Under the pieces are notes generated by a model that worked only from the letters and a program-made list of their open reading frames with translations, was not told the DNA's origin and searched no databases. DNA of 41,243 bases, taken from the NCBI GenBank assembly GCA_947061115.1, contig CAMSMU010000007.1, positions 1 through 41,243 on the forward strand, read 5' to 3'. This stretch comes from an uncultured Clostridium sp. (lineage in GTDB: Bacteria; Bacillota; Clostridia; TANB77; CAG-508). Shown here in pieces: positions 1-8,474 of this stretch. The number at the start of each line of letters is the position of its first letter. Position 1 is the first letter of the stretch. A program made the position numbers and the translations under genes.

Positions 1-498
1 ATTAGTAGTCATTTCTGTTAAGTAGTCATGATCTGCAACTAAAAACATTACATTACTATTATTTAGTCTACTTATTTGACTTTTTAGATAATTAAAGTTA
101 TCCTCACTATAATTATCCATCATATCTCCACCAAATACTATAGCGTCAAAATCGTTTGCATTTAAGCAATCAATTATTTTGGGAAGTATTGCATATGAGT
201 TGTTAAATCCCGCATTTCTTTGTTCAAATGTTGTTGAATGGTTAGTATACCATGCATGATTTATATTTGTTTCATTAGGTTGCATCATATGTAAGTCAGA
301 AACCCATGCTATTTTGTATGTTCCTTTTACATTATCCATAGAGATATTTACTGAATCAGCGCCTAATCCATAGCTTGCTGTATTAACTCTATTTCCAGCT
401 GCATAAACTACCCCTACATAATTTTGACTAATAGATAGGAGCAATATTAATATTATTAATGATAGTGTTACTATTTTTTTTAATTTTTGCTTTATCAA
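1..498 (-). CDS. Exported calcineurin-like metallophosphoesterase (3' part off window)
   Basis: The 166 visible codons start at a TTG (498) with an AAGAGG site six bases upstream; I see no ATG with a comparable site. The N-terminus is a lysine-rich stretch followed by a hydrophobic segment ending near VVYAAG, so it is a signal peptide or anchor. Metallophosphoesterase motifs follow: WVSDLHMM (the D-x-H metal site) and VFGGDMMDN (GD..D). The usual GNHD motif is present as VADHD, so the Asn is replaced by Asp and the Gly by Ala. The family hydrolyses phosphoesters with two metal ions; the substrate cannot be told. It is the last visible gene of the secretion-like operon, 30 bases after its neighbour. 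The gene runs off the window edge, so the length and remaining His ligands are unseen. Confidence 0.8.
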   Translation of the reverse strand, partial: MIKQKLKKIVTLSLIILILLLSISQNYVGVVYAAGNRVNTASYGLGADSVNISMDNVKGTYKIAWVSDLHMMQPNETNINHAWYTNHSTTFEQRNAGFNNSYAILPKIIDCLNANDFDAIVFGGDMMDNYSEDNFNYLKSQISRLNNSNVMFLVADHDYLTEMTTN

Positions 499-528
499 TT
501 TTTACCTCTTTATTTTTATAGTTTTGAA

Positions 529-2001
529 TTATAATTGTAGTGTAGTATTATCATAATAAATTACGTTATTTTCTATTTTTGTAATTTCAAAGTTACCTTG
601 TCCACTATGTAGTTTTCTAGTATTTCTATTTTCTGCATTATATAGATATATTCCATCATTCTTCACACCATATATAAACATAGTTTGTCCATAGTTTATT
701 ATACTTGAAATGTTTTCTACTTTAAGTTCTGAGTCTATTTGTGTTTTATCCACTGAATAAAAACTATACTTGTTTTCATTTTCTAATACAGAATATTTAT
801 CTGTTTCTAATTTTGCCATTCCTACATATGGATTTCTTTTTATGTAGTCGCCTTCTACTCTTGCTTCTTCTGCTCTCATTAGTAGATTTTTTTCTAAATC
901 TAGGTATACATTTGTTGGTGCTTTACTGTTATTTATTATATCTGATATTGTTACTGTGTCTGTTACTTTTCCTTGAAAATTACTATATAATGTTATTCCA
1001 TTATTTTGATCTGCTCCGATTATTACTTCAAATCCTCTTTGAGGATAAATTATATTAACATATGATTCTTCTTTATAATAAGTAGCATAATCTGGATAAA
1101 TGTCTGTTAGTTTATTTAAAAATGTATTTGTATCTCCTGTTTTATTTAGTTCTGTAACTATACTTCCAAATTTATTACTATCGCTTTCGCTATATTTACT
1201 TACAGGATATATTGATATTTCATCTTCACTAAAGAATACATACATTTCTATTCCTTTATATCCTATAATATCTCCTGTATCACTCCTATATGTAATTTCT
1301 CCTAATGTACTTTGTATTTGATTAAATGATGTGCCTACACCTATTTGGTTTATAATCTTTTGATTATAATTTTTTGTAAATACTATGTTGTATATTTTTG
1401 AATTTATTGTTCTTATTTTGTATCCTTCATCAAGGTATATATTATAATTATCACATTCACTATCTTTTGTCCCAATGTTTAGTTTGTCATATTCCCAATT
1501 ATTATTTATCAAATTAGCTAATATTGATGAGTTTATTGTGAAATTAGTAGTTCTTTCTTGAGAAACTCTTTTTGTTTCATAATCTGTTAATAAATTTTTC
1601 CAATATTTACTATCATTATTTATTGTATATGTAGATACTTTATTATCTTCATATTTAATTCTAATAATAATATTTTTTTCTTCATCTATTATTTTAAAAT
1701 TATGTCCTGAAACTTTTTCACTAATATGTTTTATTAGTATTTCATATAAGCCCTGGTTACTTATTCCATCAGATGTAATAGGTTCATTACTAAACTGAAT
1801 GTATATATCTCTTTCAAATCCTTCTTCTTCTGATTTCTTTTGGCTTATATACTTATGACCATCATACTCTACTAATTCTCTTATTGTTCCAAAGTCTTTT
1901 ATACTATTTTTTTCTTTGCTTATATTAACTATTAATCTAATTATTACTAATAAAATTACTAGAAAGATTATTAGTATAGTGATTAATTTCTTTTTACTCA
2001 T
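529..2001 (-). CDS. Membrane-anchored protein of the T4SS-like operon, function unknown
   Basis: 490 residues. A short basic N-terminus (MSKKK) is followed by one transmembrane segment up to about residue 27; the rest is predicted to be extracytoplasmic, hydrophilic and rich in Asn, Tyr and Thr. I recognise no catalytic motif. The C-terminal 60 residues (IYGVKNDGIYLYNAENRN and following) resemble repeat-type beta strands as in DUF5050-like or propeller domains, but this is only an impression. The start is firm: an AAAGGG site lies inside the end of the upstream VirB6-like gene, whose stop codon is three bases before this ATG. That coupling makes it part of the secretion operon, so a structural or surface role in the apparatus is the natural inference. 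It lacks anything that marks it as a relaxase or coupling protein. Confidence 0.7.
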   Translation of the reverse strand: MSKKKLITILIIFLVILLVIIRLIVNISKEKNSIKDFGTIRELVEYDGHKYISQKKSEEEGFERDIYIQFSNEPITSDGISNQGLYEILIKHISEKVSGHNFKIIDEEKNIIIRIKYEDNKVSTYTINNDSKYWKNLLTDYETKRVSQERTTNFTINSSILANLINNNWEYDKLNIGTKDSECDNYNIYLDEGYKIRTINSKIYNIVFTKNYNQKIINQIGVGTSFNQIQSTLGEITYRSDTGDIIGYKGIEMYVFFSEDEISIYPVSKYSESDSNKFGSIVTELNKTGDTNTFLNKLTDIYPDYATYYKEESYVNIIYPQRGFEVIIGADQNNGITLYSNFQGKVTDTVTISDIINNSKAPTNVYLDLEKNLLMRAEEARVEGDYIKRNPYVGMAKLETDKYSVLENENKYSFYSVDKTQIDSELKVENISSIINYGQTMFIYGVKNDGIYLYNAENRNTRKLHSGQGNFEITKIENNVIYYDNTTLQL

Positions 2002-2004
2002 TAA

Positions 2005-3139
2005 TTATTTTCCCTTTCCAAATAATTTTATATCTCTTAGACCTTCTCCTTGTATTTTTAATGCACTTCTTATAATTTTTTCTGCATTATCTAATGCTAC
2101 TAAAAAGAATATTGCTATTAATGGAACCTGTTTTGCTATTTCTCCTGCAGAATATATAAATATTACATATATTAATAAATGAATTGGTTGTACAAATATT
2201 TCCATCATAATTCTTCTAAACCAATTATTAAAAGCTTGTGCTCTACCATCACCTACTGTGTCTATTGAATATGTCATACATACTAATGGAGATATTACCA
2301 TCATAATAAACACTTTGAATACCCTAAATAAGTACATTATAAAGAATTTTATTTCATAGTATGTCATTACACAATATAGTACTAAATAAAATAATTTATT
2401 CCAGCCATCAGCATTGTTAATATTTTTAAATACATTTGTTAAAACAAAGGTTTCCATACCTGTTGTATTTGTATCTGTTTCTATTGCTGTTCTTATAAAG
2501 TTAATAAATATATCTGATACTCTTATCATAATTATTACTATGTAATGCATGCAGAATAAGAGAATAAGTCCTATAAACCAACTTGTAAGCATTTTTTTAT
2601 ATTCTGCTTTGCTCTCACCTGTTGTTGCAACAGCAAGTCTTATTCCAATATACACAGCTACAATTACACATCCTACAATTGCTAAATTTCTTATAGCTAT
2701 ATACCATACAGCTGCTTGTTTTTTTATGTTGTTGGCAAAACCAGAACGTGGACCTTCTTCTACATCTGTAAATATGTCTATATCAAATAAAGGATATTTA
2801 TTAGTTAGTAACCCTTCTATTGTAAATATTGACAAAGTTTGTCCATCATCATTTATAACATCTTCATTATCTAAAGCAACTAATGTCATAAGTTTATTTA
2901 ATAACATAGGTACTAATGATATTACCTTTGCTAATAAATTTGCCAATGTGCTTTCCTGTGATGGTGGTATATTAATTCCTATTGTTTTTGATCCACTCTG
3001 ACTTGAATTAACAGTAGCCTGACCATTATTAAATATTTGATTAAATCCGCTCTTCAGGGCTTGTAGCTTTAACTGAAGAACATAATGCACTTATGACTGT
3101 TATCATTATTATTATAGTTGCTAATATTTTTTTTATCAT
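2005..3139 (-). CDS. VirB6/TrbL-like T4SS inner-membrane protein, read through a +1 shift at CGG-A
   Basis: Multi-spanning membrane protein with about six hydrophobic segments between residues 130 and 360, in the operon position of VirB6/TrbL, the inner-membrane channel subunit. The continuous frame would begin at GTG 3090, immediately after a TAA and without a ribosome binding site. Upstream, an ATG at 3139 has a GGGGTG site, lies 14 bases from the VirB4 stop, and encodes a clear signal peptide (MIKKILATIIIMITVISALC) plus SSVKATSPEE. That frame then meets CGG ATT TAA at 3049-3041. Skipping the C at 3049 gives GGA TTT AAT CAA and joins exactly to the long frame (30 + 347 residues). I therefore annotate one gene: 3139-3050 joined to 3048-2005. 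The signal peptide and operon spacing make the fusion convincing; whether the extra base is decoded by recoding or is a mutation or error is open. Confidence 0.72.
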
Positions 3140-3153
3140 TACAACACCCCGTA

Positions 3154-5109
3154 TTATGCTTGTTGCTCCTTAAGTTTATTAATATTTGTTTCTATAAATT
3201 CAAATTCTTTTTTAGTTGGTTTTATTTCAATAATTGCAGTTTGCTCTCCTACCTTAAATAGTCCTTGTCCTCTACTACATGTTGTTAGGAATGATGCTTC
3301 ACCATCACTTAATTTGAATACTTCTTTTATATATTGTATTTCTGACTTGTCTTGTGCTAAGAATAATTTTGTATCTGATGATGTAAGAACTGATTGCACT
3401 TCTGATTTCTCATAGAAGTCTTGGAATCTTTGTGATATAACTGCTAATGATACATTTCTTTTTCTTGCACGTCTTGCCATTTTATTTAAGAAGTCTACTG
3501 CTTCAGGATAAGGAAGTAGCATCCATGCTTCATCAACAAGTACTCTTTTCTTTCCTGCTTTTGTTTTATCTTCACTATTTTTCTTAACGTATTTTTCCCA
3601 TATCCATGATAAAAGTATTTGTTGTGCTAAAGGCCTTGCAAATCTTTCTTCTAGGTTAGATATATCTAAATTGATAAATGATGTACCTTCTAGCAAATCA
3701 AATGTTGATTGTCCATCAAAATATGCCATTTGTCCATTTAGTTCTCTTACATATTGTTTCATTACTTTTGCTAAGTAACTGTAATGTGCTCTATAGTCTT
3801 CATTTGTGTTTTTATTTGCATTTTCTAATAGTCTTCTATACCATGAGCCTATTGTTGGCATTGGTTTTTTTGTTCTTCCTAAATAATTAGTTTGTGACAT
3901 TCCACTAGCATTTCTTTGGTATAAAGAATTTACATCATTATTTATACCTAAACTTGCATACTCTTCTGCCGCAGCTTCTGCAATTATTTGTTTTGTTACT
4001 TCATTTACTTCTTCTGTTCTAGTACTTCCTCTAGCCATCGTTAATAATATTTGTGTAACATCTTCGATTTTATTTTCTACATTTAATACTATTTTTTCAC
4101 GTCCAGTTATTTCATCTCTTGTTATTTCTGGCTCTATGTCAAATGGATTTATTACTGTATTTGAATTTGGGCTAATTACTACATTATATCCACCTAACGC
4201 ATCTGCAACTACTCCATATTCGCCTTCTGCATCTAATGCTAGACTTTCTATCCCCATAAGCACTGCTGATCTTGCAATTATTGTTTTTATTGTAACACCT
4301 TTACCAGCACCTGATTTACCAAACACAACCATGTTGTAGTTGCTAAGTGTTGGACTGAAATTATCATATAATATTGGTAATCCTGTTTGTCTATTAAATC
4401 CTATTGGTATTCCATCTTCATGTCCTACATCTGAATTTATGAATGGGAATACTGTTGCCATAGATCTACGATCAAATGTATGTACCTTTTTTATTTTATC
4501 TTCACAAAATGGTAAATTAGATTTAAAAGCATCTTCTTGCATTGCCCATGCTGTTTTCATTCCAGTTAATGTTTTTGCCATTTCAGATGATAATAATTCT
4601 GTTTGTTTATCTAATTCTTCTATACTGTATGCAAATAAAGTACATATGATTGATGATTCAAATAATTTATCTAAACCACTTGCAATTGCATCTCTTAATT
4701 CTTCTGCCTCTGCCCTTTTTTGTGCTAAAGAACTCTCTCTATTTATTTGTCCTCTTTCTTGTGCAACTATTCTTTCTGATTCAAGTTCATTTATTGTCCT
4801 ATTTAATTCATTTTGAGATTTTGCTTCACTAATCGGTGTAATATATACAGATATATTAATATCTCCAAATGTATACATCCCTCTTAATAACTCTGGAAAT
4901 GTACACATTCTTGGAAGTGTCGATACAAGCATTGTCCTTGCAAATTTACTGGTTCCTGAAACTATTTCTAGTCTATTTGTACTTGTTGCATCTATACCAG
5001 ATGGTGCTATAAGATCTTTTATGTCTTTTCTATTATCTATAAAGCTTTTCTCTTGTGGCTTAATACTTACATCACTAATATTTATATCATTCACATTTTT
5101 ATTTTTCAT
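3154..5109 (-). CDS. virB4: VirB4-family T4SS ATPase
   Basis: 651 residues. Walker A is GKSGAGKG at about residues 264-271; Walker B is RVLVDEAWMLL near 520, followed by the RARKRNVSLAVISQRFQDF segment typical of VirB4/TraC ATPases. The enzyme powers assembly of the secretion channel and pilus at the inner membrane. The N-terminal 230 residues contain only the later part of a VirB4 N-domain (TSKFARTMLVSTLPRM and the coiled segment near ERGQINRESSLAQKRAEAEE). The rest of that domain appears to be carried by the separate upstream gene. The start has a GGAGGAAATT site; the gap to the upstream gene is 27 bases and the downstream VirB6-like ATG is 14 bases after the stop. No truncation is visible in the ATPase core. 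Confidence 0.92.
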   Translation of the reverse strand: MKNKNVNDINISDVSIKPQEKSFIDNRKDIKDLIAPSGIDATSTNRLEIVSGTSKFARTMLVSTLPRMCTFPELLRGMYTFGDINISVYITPISEAKSQNELNRTINELESERIVAQERGQINRESSLAQKRAEAEELRDAIASGLDKLFESSIICTLFAYSIEELDKQTELLSSEMAKTLTGMKTAWAMQEDAFKSNLPFCEDKIKKVHTFDRRSMATVFPFINSDVGHEDGIPIGFNRQTGLPILYDNFSPTLSNYNMVVFGKSGAGKGVTIKTIIARSAVLMGIESLALDAEGEYGVVADALGGYNVVISPNSNTVINPFDIEPEITRDEITGREKIVLNVENKIEDVTQILLTMARGSTRTEEVNEVTKQIIAEAAAEEYASLGINNDVNSLYQRNASGMSQTNYLGRTKKPMPTIGSWYRRLLENANKNTNEDYRAHYSYLAKVMKQYVRELNGQMAYFDGQSTFDLLEGTSFINLDISNLEERFARPLAQQILLSWIWEKYVKKNSEDKTKAGKKRVLVDEAWMLLPYPEAVDFLNKMARRARKRNVSLAVISQRFQDFYEKSEVQSVLTSSDTKLFLAQDKSEIQYIKEVFKLSDGEASFLTTCSRGQGLFKVGEQTAIIEIKPTKKEFEFIETNINKLKEQQA

Positions 5110-5136
5110 ATTGGAATTTCCTCCTCATTTCTTTTG

Positions 5137-6315
5137 TTATATATTTTTTCTAGTAACTTTTCTTTTTGGTTTATCTTGAATCACATTGTCAACATCTGCA
5201 TTTTTTATTTGCTCTTTTGTTTCCTCATATAAACCATTGCTCATTTCTGATTTATATTCGTCTACCATTTCTAAAGCTCTTTCTTTTATTTTTCTCTCTT
5301 TTTCTTTTTTATCTCTAAGCACTATATCTGCTTTTACAATACTTTTTGATGCAAGTTTTTCTGCTTCTTCTTCAACTTGTTTTTCTATTCTTTGTTTCTT
5401 TTCTTCTAAAACATCTTTAGCTGTTGAATATAATCTATCATATTCTGAATTTAGTGCATTTCTTAATGTATATGATTCAGATTGCTCTCTATTGTACGCT
5501 ACATATAGTAATTCCATTATTCCTTCTGAATCTAGTACTTTTCCAGAGACCTCTGCTGATGCTAATGCTCTTATTAATGTTTGTGCTCTTGTATATAATT
5601 CTGAAAATGCTATATCATCAATTTCATCATTTGAATAAGTACTTGTATCTCCAAATTCTGATGTGTAATATGATAATATAATATAAGTTTTTTGTTGTAA
5701 TATATTTTTGCTACTAGCTAATCTTTGAGTATAGTCTGAAATAGATTCTCCATATTCTAGTATGTTTTGTTTTCTCTTTAATTCAAATTGTAGTTTATCT
5801 TCTAGTCTTTTATCTCCACTTTTTCTAGCTTGTTCTATTTGCATTCTAATTTTTGCCATTTGAGCACTTATATCATCTATTTTTTTATTATATGTATTGA
5901 TTAAATCTACAAAATTAAGAGTTCTTGTTTGTACATATAGTTGTATTGAATAACGAAGTGTATTTAAGAATTCTATAAATCCAGATTCAACAGCATTTTT
6001 TTCATCTTCTGATAATAAATCATAATTTATACCTTTACATTCTATTACCATTGAATATTGTTTTCTATTTTTTCTTACTATCATGTTATCTAATACATCA
6101 TCAAATTCCATAAATTTGTATATTGAGTCTATTGCTTTTCCATCTCTTGTTATTAAGTTTGCTTTTTGTTCTGGTGTTTTTATTTCTATTGTACCATTTT
6201 GAGGTTCTTTCTTTTTTCTCATTTTATATATTAATATAACTGCTATTAATCCTAATATCAAAATCAATATTAATATTACTATTAATAATAAATTAAGCAT
6301 TTGTATTGTATTCAT
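5137..6315 (-). CDS. Membrane-anchored VirB4 N-terminal-domain-like protein
   Basis: 392 residues with one N-terminal transmembrane segment (residues 8-31) and a basic KMRKKK stop-transfer. Residues 65-150 (YKFMEFDDVLDN, YSMVIECKGINYDLLS, YSIQLYVQTRTLNF) resemble the N-terminal domain of TraC/VirB4 proteins, which in most systems is fused to the ATPase. A long charged helical region with likely coiled coil follows (140-200 and 290-380). It lies 27 bases before the ATPase gene, so the two probably form a split VirB4. The stop nearly touches the upstream PrgI-like gene (one base gap), so translation is likely coupled. Assignment rests on motif feel plus position; a standalone accessory protein is the alternative. 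Confidence 0.65.
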   Translation of the reverse strand: MNTIQMLNLLLIVILILILILGLIAVILIYKMRKKKEPQNGTIEIKTPEQKANLITRDGKAIDSIYKFMEFDDVLDNMIVRKNRKQYSMVIECKGINYDLLSEDEKNAVESGFIEFLNTLRYSIQLYVQTRTLNFVDLINTYNKKIDDISAQMAKIRMQIEQARKSGDKRLEDKLQFELKRKQNILEYGESISDYTQRLASSKNILQQKTYIILSYYTSEFGDTSTYSNDEIDDIAFSELYTRAQTLIRALASAEVSGKVLDSEGIMELLYVAYNREQSESYTLRNALNSEYDRLYSTAKDVLEEKKQRIEKQVEEEAEKLASKSIVKADIVLRDKKEKERKIKERALEMVDEYKSEMSNGLYEETKEQIKNADVDNVIQDKPKRKVTRKNI

Positions 6316-6316
6316 A

Positions 6317-6742
6317 TTATTTTTCCTCCTTTGTATTTGAGCTTATTGTTCTCATAATATTATCAACAGATATTTTTTCTATTGGGCTTGTATAATCTGG
6401 TTCTTTTCTATCTATTGCATATGTATATACTTTTTTATTCTTTTTAAATAATATGTATCTTAAAATTATGTCATCTATAGAGTCTCCGCCAACATTTTTT
6501 GAAAGTTTTGTGTTACCTGAAGTCGGTACTTTTATAGTTGCTGCCCCATAACCAATTAATGCAAATAATACTATGCAAATAAGTCCTATTGGTTTTAAAC
6601 CTAAAATTGTACCAAATATTAAGTAAAAAACTGCTCCTATTAATGCTCCAATTCCTGTAAAAATTAATGATTTTGCTGTAAAAATATATAATATTCTGCT
6701 TTCACCTTTTAAATTGTTACTTGGTATATAGTAACTTCCCAT
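6317..6742 (-). CDS. PrgI/VirB3-like small T4SS membrane protein
   Basis: 141 residues: a soluble N-terminus starting MGSYYIPSNNLKGESRIL, two adjacent transmembrane helices (about 28-48 and 52-70), then a soluble C-terminus with SIDDIILRYILFKKNKKVYTY. This is the layout of PrgI-family proteins of Gram-positive conjugation systems, which take the VirB3 place next to the VirB4 ATPase. The motif ending in an R-Y-I-L-F-K-K helix after the membrane pair is common in that family. The ribosome site is AAAGGAGGAAAAATT, inside a 19-base gap after the pilin gene. PrgI is expected to dock the ATPase on the inner membrane. Confidence 0.72.
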   Translation of the reverse strand: MGSYYIPSNNLKGESRILYIFTAKSLIFTGIGALIGAVFYLIFGTILGLKPIGLICIVLFALIGYGAATIKVPTSGNTKLSKNVGGDSIDDIILRYILFKKNKKVYTYAIDRKEPDYTSPIEKISVDNIMRTISSNTKEEK

Positions 6743-6761
6743 AATTTTTCCTCCTTTGTAA

Positions 6762-7148
6762 TTATCCTAATATTGAATTCATTAAATTTACTACAACAGT
6801 AAATATTCCTACACCACCATATATTAATGCTGTTGCAATTACTAAATATATTAATCTTTGTTTTACATCTGCTTTTCCTGATGGATCTGCCATCATATAT
6901 TTTATTCCTAAGTACATATAGCATACTACAAGTATTACTGATGCAATTGATACTAAAATTCTTCCTACTGGGATTAATTTAGTCCATGCCTCATCAGTTG
7001 TTATTGGTGTATTTTGACTTCCTCTATTAAGCCAATCGTCAGCATTTTGTTTTATGTCAGTCCCACTCATCGCAAATACACTATTACTCGCTAATAAAAT
7101 TATCGCTGTAATTATTGATATTACTGCTGTTTTTATTGTTTTTTTCAT
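6762..7148 (-). CDS. VirB2/TrbC-like T4SS pilin, first gene of the operon
   Basis: 128 residues. A signal peptide (MKKTIKTAVISIITAIILLA...VFA) is followed by a short mature N-terminus (MSGTDIKQNADDWLNRG) and two hydrophobic helices split by GIKYMMADPSGKADVKQRLIY. The two-helix hairpin with a charged MMA-P-GKA-KQ loop is the T4SS pilin fold (VirB2/TrbC, Pfam T4SS_pilin type). The start has an AGGAGAATAT site and lies just below a TTGAAA-N18-TATAAT promoter, so this gene opens the operon running to the left edge. Two paralogues with the same loop signature lie upstream at 7521 and 8007. Confidence 0.85.
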   Translation of the reverse strand: MKKTIKTAVISIITAIILLASNSVFAMSGTDIKQNADDWLNRGSQNTPITTDEAWTKLIPVGRILVSIASVILVVCYMYLGIKYMMADPSGKADVKQRLIYLVIATALIYGGVGIFTVVVNLMNSILG

Positions 7149-7191
7149 ATATTCTCCTTAATTTAGTTATAATAATTCCATAATATATCTA

Positions 7192-7221
7192 ATTATATAC
7201 TTTTATTAGTATATTTTTCAA
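7192..7221 (-). promoter_or_regulatory. Sigma-A promoter of the T4SS-like operon
   Basis: On the minus strand TTGAAA (7221-7216), an 18-base spacer and a perfect TATAAT (7197-7192), about 45 bases before the pilin start codon. No other good promoter is seen before the next genes, so it probably drives the whole leftward operon. Confidence 0.65.
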
Positions 7222-7285
7222 TAGTTTTGAGAAATTTTGGTCAAAAATTTTTAATTAATTATTTTGTAAATTTTATTTATTATTT

Positions 7286-7309
7286 GGGTGATTAATAATC
7301 TCCCCTACA
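7286..7309 (-). repeat. Degenerate palindromic repeat with TGTAGGGG end
   Basis: Read on the minus strand it is TGTAGGGGAGATTATTAATCACCC, quoted here as TGTAGGGGAGATT then ATTAATCACCC. It belongs to the same family as the copies at 15630, 15680 and 28371 and the degenerate ones near 40740 and 41010. It sits in the roughly 340-base gap between two pilin genes; apart from this copy, the operon promoter and the terminator at 7487, I see nothing coding in that gap. Confidence 0.5.
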
Positions 7310-7486
7310 TGTTATATAATTACTGATATCTTTGCATTATTTTTAATTAAAAATTATATCTTACATAATTATTAATATATCGCATTGTTTGAACCTACAT
7401 TGTACAATGTACACAATTAATAATATATATATTACAAATAACTGATTATCTCATACTTTACATTTCTGTTATACTTTAACTGCATC

Positions 7487-7520
7487 AAAAAAAGATAAGA
7501 TTTTATTCTTATCTTTTTTA
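7487..7520 (-). terminator. Intrinsic terminator after second pilin
   Basis: AAAAAGATAAGA and TCTTATCTTTTT form a perfect stem around a TTTTAT-type loop, with a T-run on the minus strand. It starts right after the stop codon of the 7521-7883 pilin and isolates it from the operon. Confidence 0.8.
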
Positions 7521-7883
7521 TTAAATATTACTTGCTAATTCACTTACTATTTTTATTATACCACCTGCTGCGAATAGTAGTACACCACCTATTGATAAAT
7601 ATATCATCTTTTTCTTTATTTCTGCTTTTCCTTCTGGTGATGCCATCATATATTTTACACCTGCAAACATTAATATGATTAGTGCTGCTGTATAAAGTAC
7701 AATTTGTACAACCCATAATACTTGTGATCCTATATTAGATATTGTTGGATCTGAATTATTATATATATCGCTTAAATTTGATGGTAAAGATACTCCATAT
7801 ACACATTTAGTAATAATCATTCCTATTATTAATATTATTGATAATATATATATAATTTTTATTATTTTATTTGCTACTTTCAT
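7521..7883 (-). CDS. VirB2/TrbC-like pilin paralogue 2 (monocistronic)
   Basis: 120 residues: signal peptide (MKVANKIIKIIYILSIILII...), then two hydrophobic helices separated by GVKYMMASPEGKAEIKKKM, the same loop as in the operon pilin. It has its own TTGAAA-N17-TATAAT promoter, an AAGGAGAG site and a dedicated terminator, so it is a one-gene unit. Mature protein would be roughly 85-90 residues. A major pilin or a specialised minor pilin are both possible; the strong isolated expression signals argue for a high-copy structural subunit. No cysteine pair or cyclisation signature is evident. Confidence 0.82.
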   Translation of the reverse strand: MKVANKIIKIIYILSIILIIGMIITKCVYGVSLPSNLSDIYNNSDPTISNIGSQVLWVVQIVLYTAALIILMFAGVKYMMASPEGKAEIKKKMIYLSIGGVLLFAAGGIIKIVSELASNI

Positions 7884-7911
7884 TTTCTCTCCTTAAATAA
7901 CTTATATATAT

Positions 7912-7940
7912 ATTATACTATTTATTATAATAGTTTTCAA
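7912..7940 (-). promoter_or_regulatory. Sigma-A promoter of pilin 2
   Basis: TTGAAA (7940-7935), 17-base spacer, TATAAT (7917-7912) on the minus strand, about 30 bases before the start codon, with AAGGAGAG at 7894-7887. Confidence 0.7.
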
Positions 7941-7976
7941 GTATTTTTAAATTTATATTATTAAGACTAAATGCAT

Positions 7977-8008
7977 AAAAAAACAACTTCGTTATGAAGT
8001 TGCTTTTT
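7977..8008 (-). terminator. Intrinsic terminator after third pilin
   Basis: On the minus strand GCAACTTC and GAAGTTGT pair around ATAAC and are followed by seven T. The stem begins within two bases of the pilin 3 stop codon. Confidence 0.85.
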
Positions 8009-8369
8009 AACCTGCACTACCTACATTACTAGCTAATGTTCTTACTAATGATAAAACTCCTCCTGCGGCAAATAATAGTACTGCTCCTACAAGATATATA
8101 ACAGCTGATTTCTTAATTTCTGCTTTTCCTTCTGGTGAAGCTGTAACAAACTTAATACCTAAGAACATAAGCATAATAACACCTGCTGCAAATGCTATAA
8201 CTTGAATAACATAAATTACATTACCTGCTATATTTTCAACGTTATCTGCTCCATTTGGTTTTATTGCTGTTGGAATTGATGGATCTGCAAATACCATACT
8301 AAATGCACTTAATATTGTTATTACAATCATAACTATAGATATTATTTTACATACTCTTTTTGTATTCAT
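8007..8369 (-). CDS. VirB2/TrbC-like pilin paralogue 3 (monocistronic)
   Basis: 120 residues: signal peptide ending VFADPSIP-like, then IKPNGADNVENIAGNVIYVIQVIAF and a second helix, with the shared loop GIKFVTASPEGKAEIKKSA between them. It is closer to pilin 2 (ASPEGKAEIKK identical) than to the operon pilin (ADPSGKADVKQ). It uses a GAGGAGGAG site, its own near-perfect promoter and its own terminator. The composition is slightly less AT-rich and the codon choice more selective (GCT, GGT, GTA), as expected for a highly expressed gene; this makes it the best candidate for the major pilin. That last point is inference. Confidence 0.82.
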   Translation of the reverse strand: MNTKRVCKIISIVMIVITILSAFSMVFADPSIPTAIKPNGADNVENIAGNVIYVIQVIAFAAGVIMLMFLGIKFVTASPEGKAEIKKSAVIYLVGAVLLFAAGGVLSLVRTLASNVGSAG

Positions 8370-8400
8370 AAACTCCTCCTCATTAATAATACTATAATTA

Positions 8401-8429
8401 ATTATAGTTTATATTTAAAATATTGTCAA
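8401..8429 (-). promoter_or_regulatory. Consensus sigma-A promoter of pilin 3
   Basis: TTGACA (8429-8424), exactly 17 bases, TATAAT (8406-8401) on the minus strand, about 32 bases before the start codon. This is a full consensus promoter, the strongest in the window. Confidence 0.8.
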
Positions 8430-8474
8430 TATTTTTTAGGTATTTTTAGTAGATTTGCCTAATTTTTGACATTT

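Noticed and set aside
2005-3090. VirB6-like protein starting at GTG 3090
   Set aside because: The GTG follows a TAA directly and has no ribosome site, while a complete signal peptide with a proper start lies just upstream in the other frame.
6709-6924. Overlapping 71-codon frame in the pilin/PrgI region
   Set aside because: It lies across the end of the pilin and start of the PrgI-like gene in another frame, has biased composition and no ribosome site.
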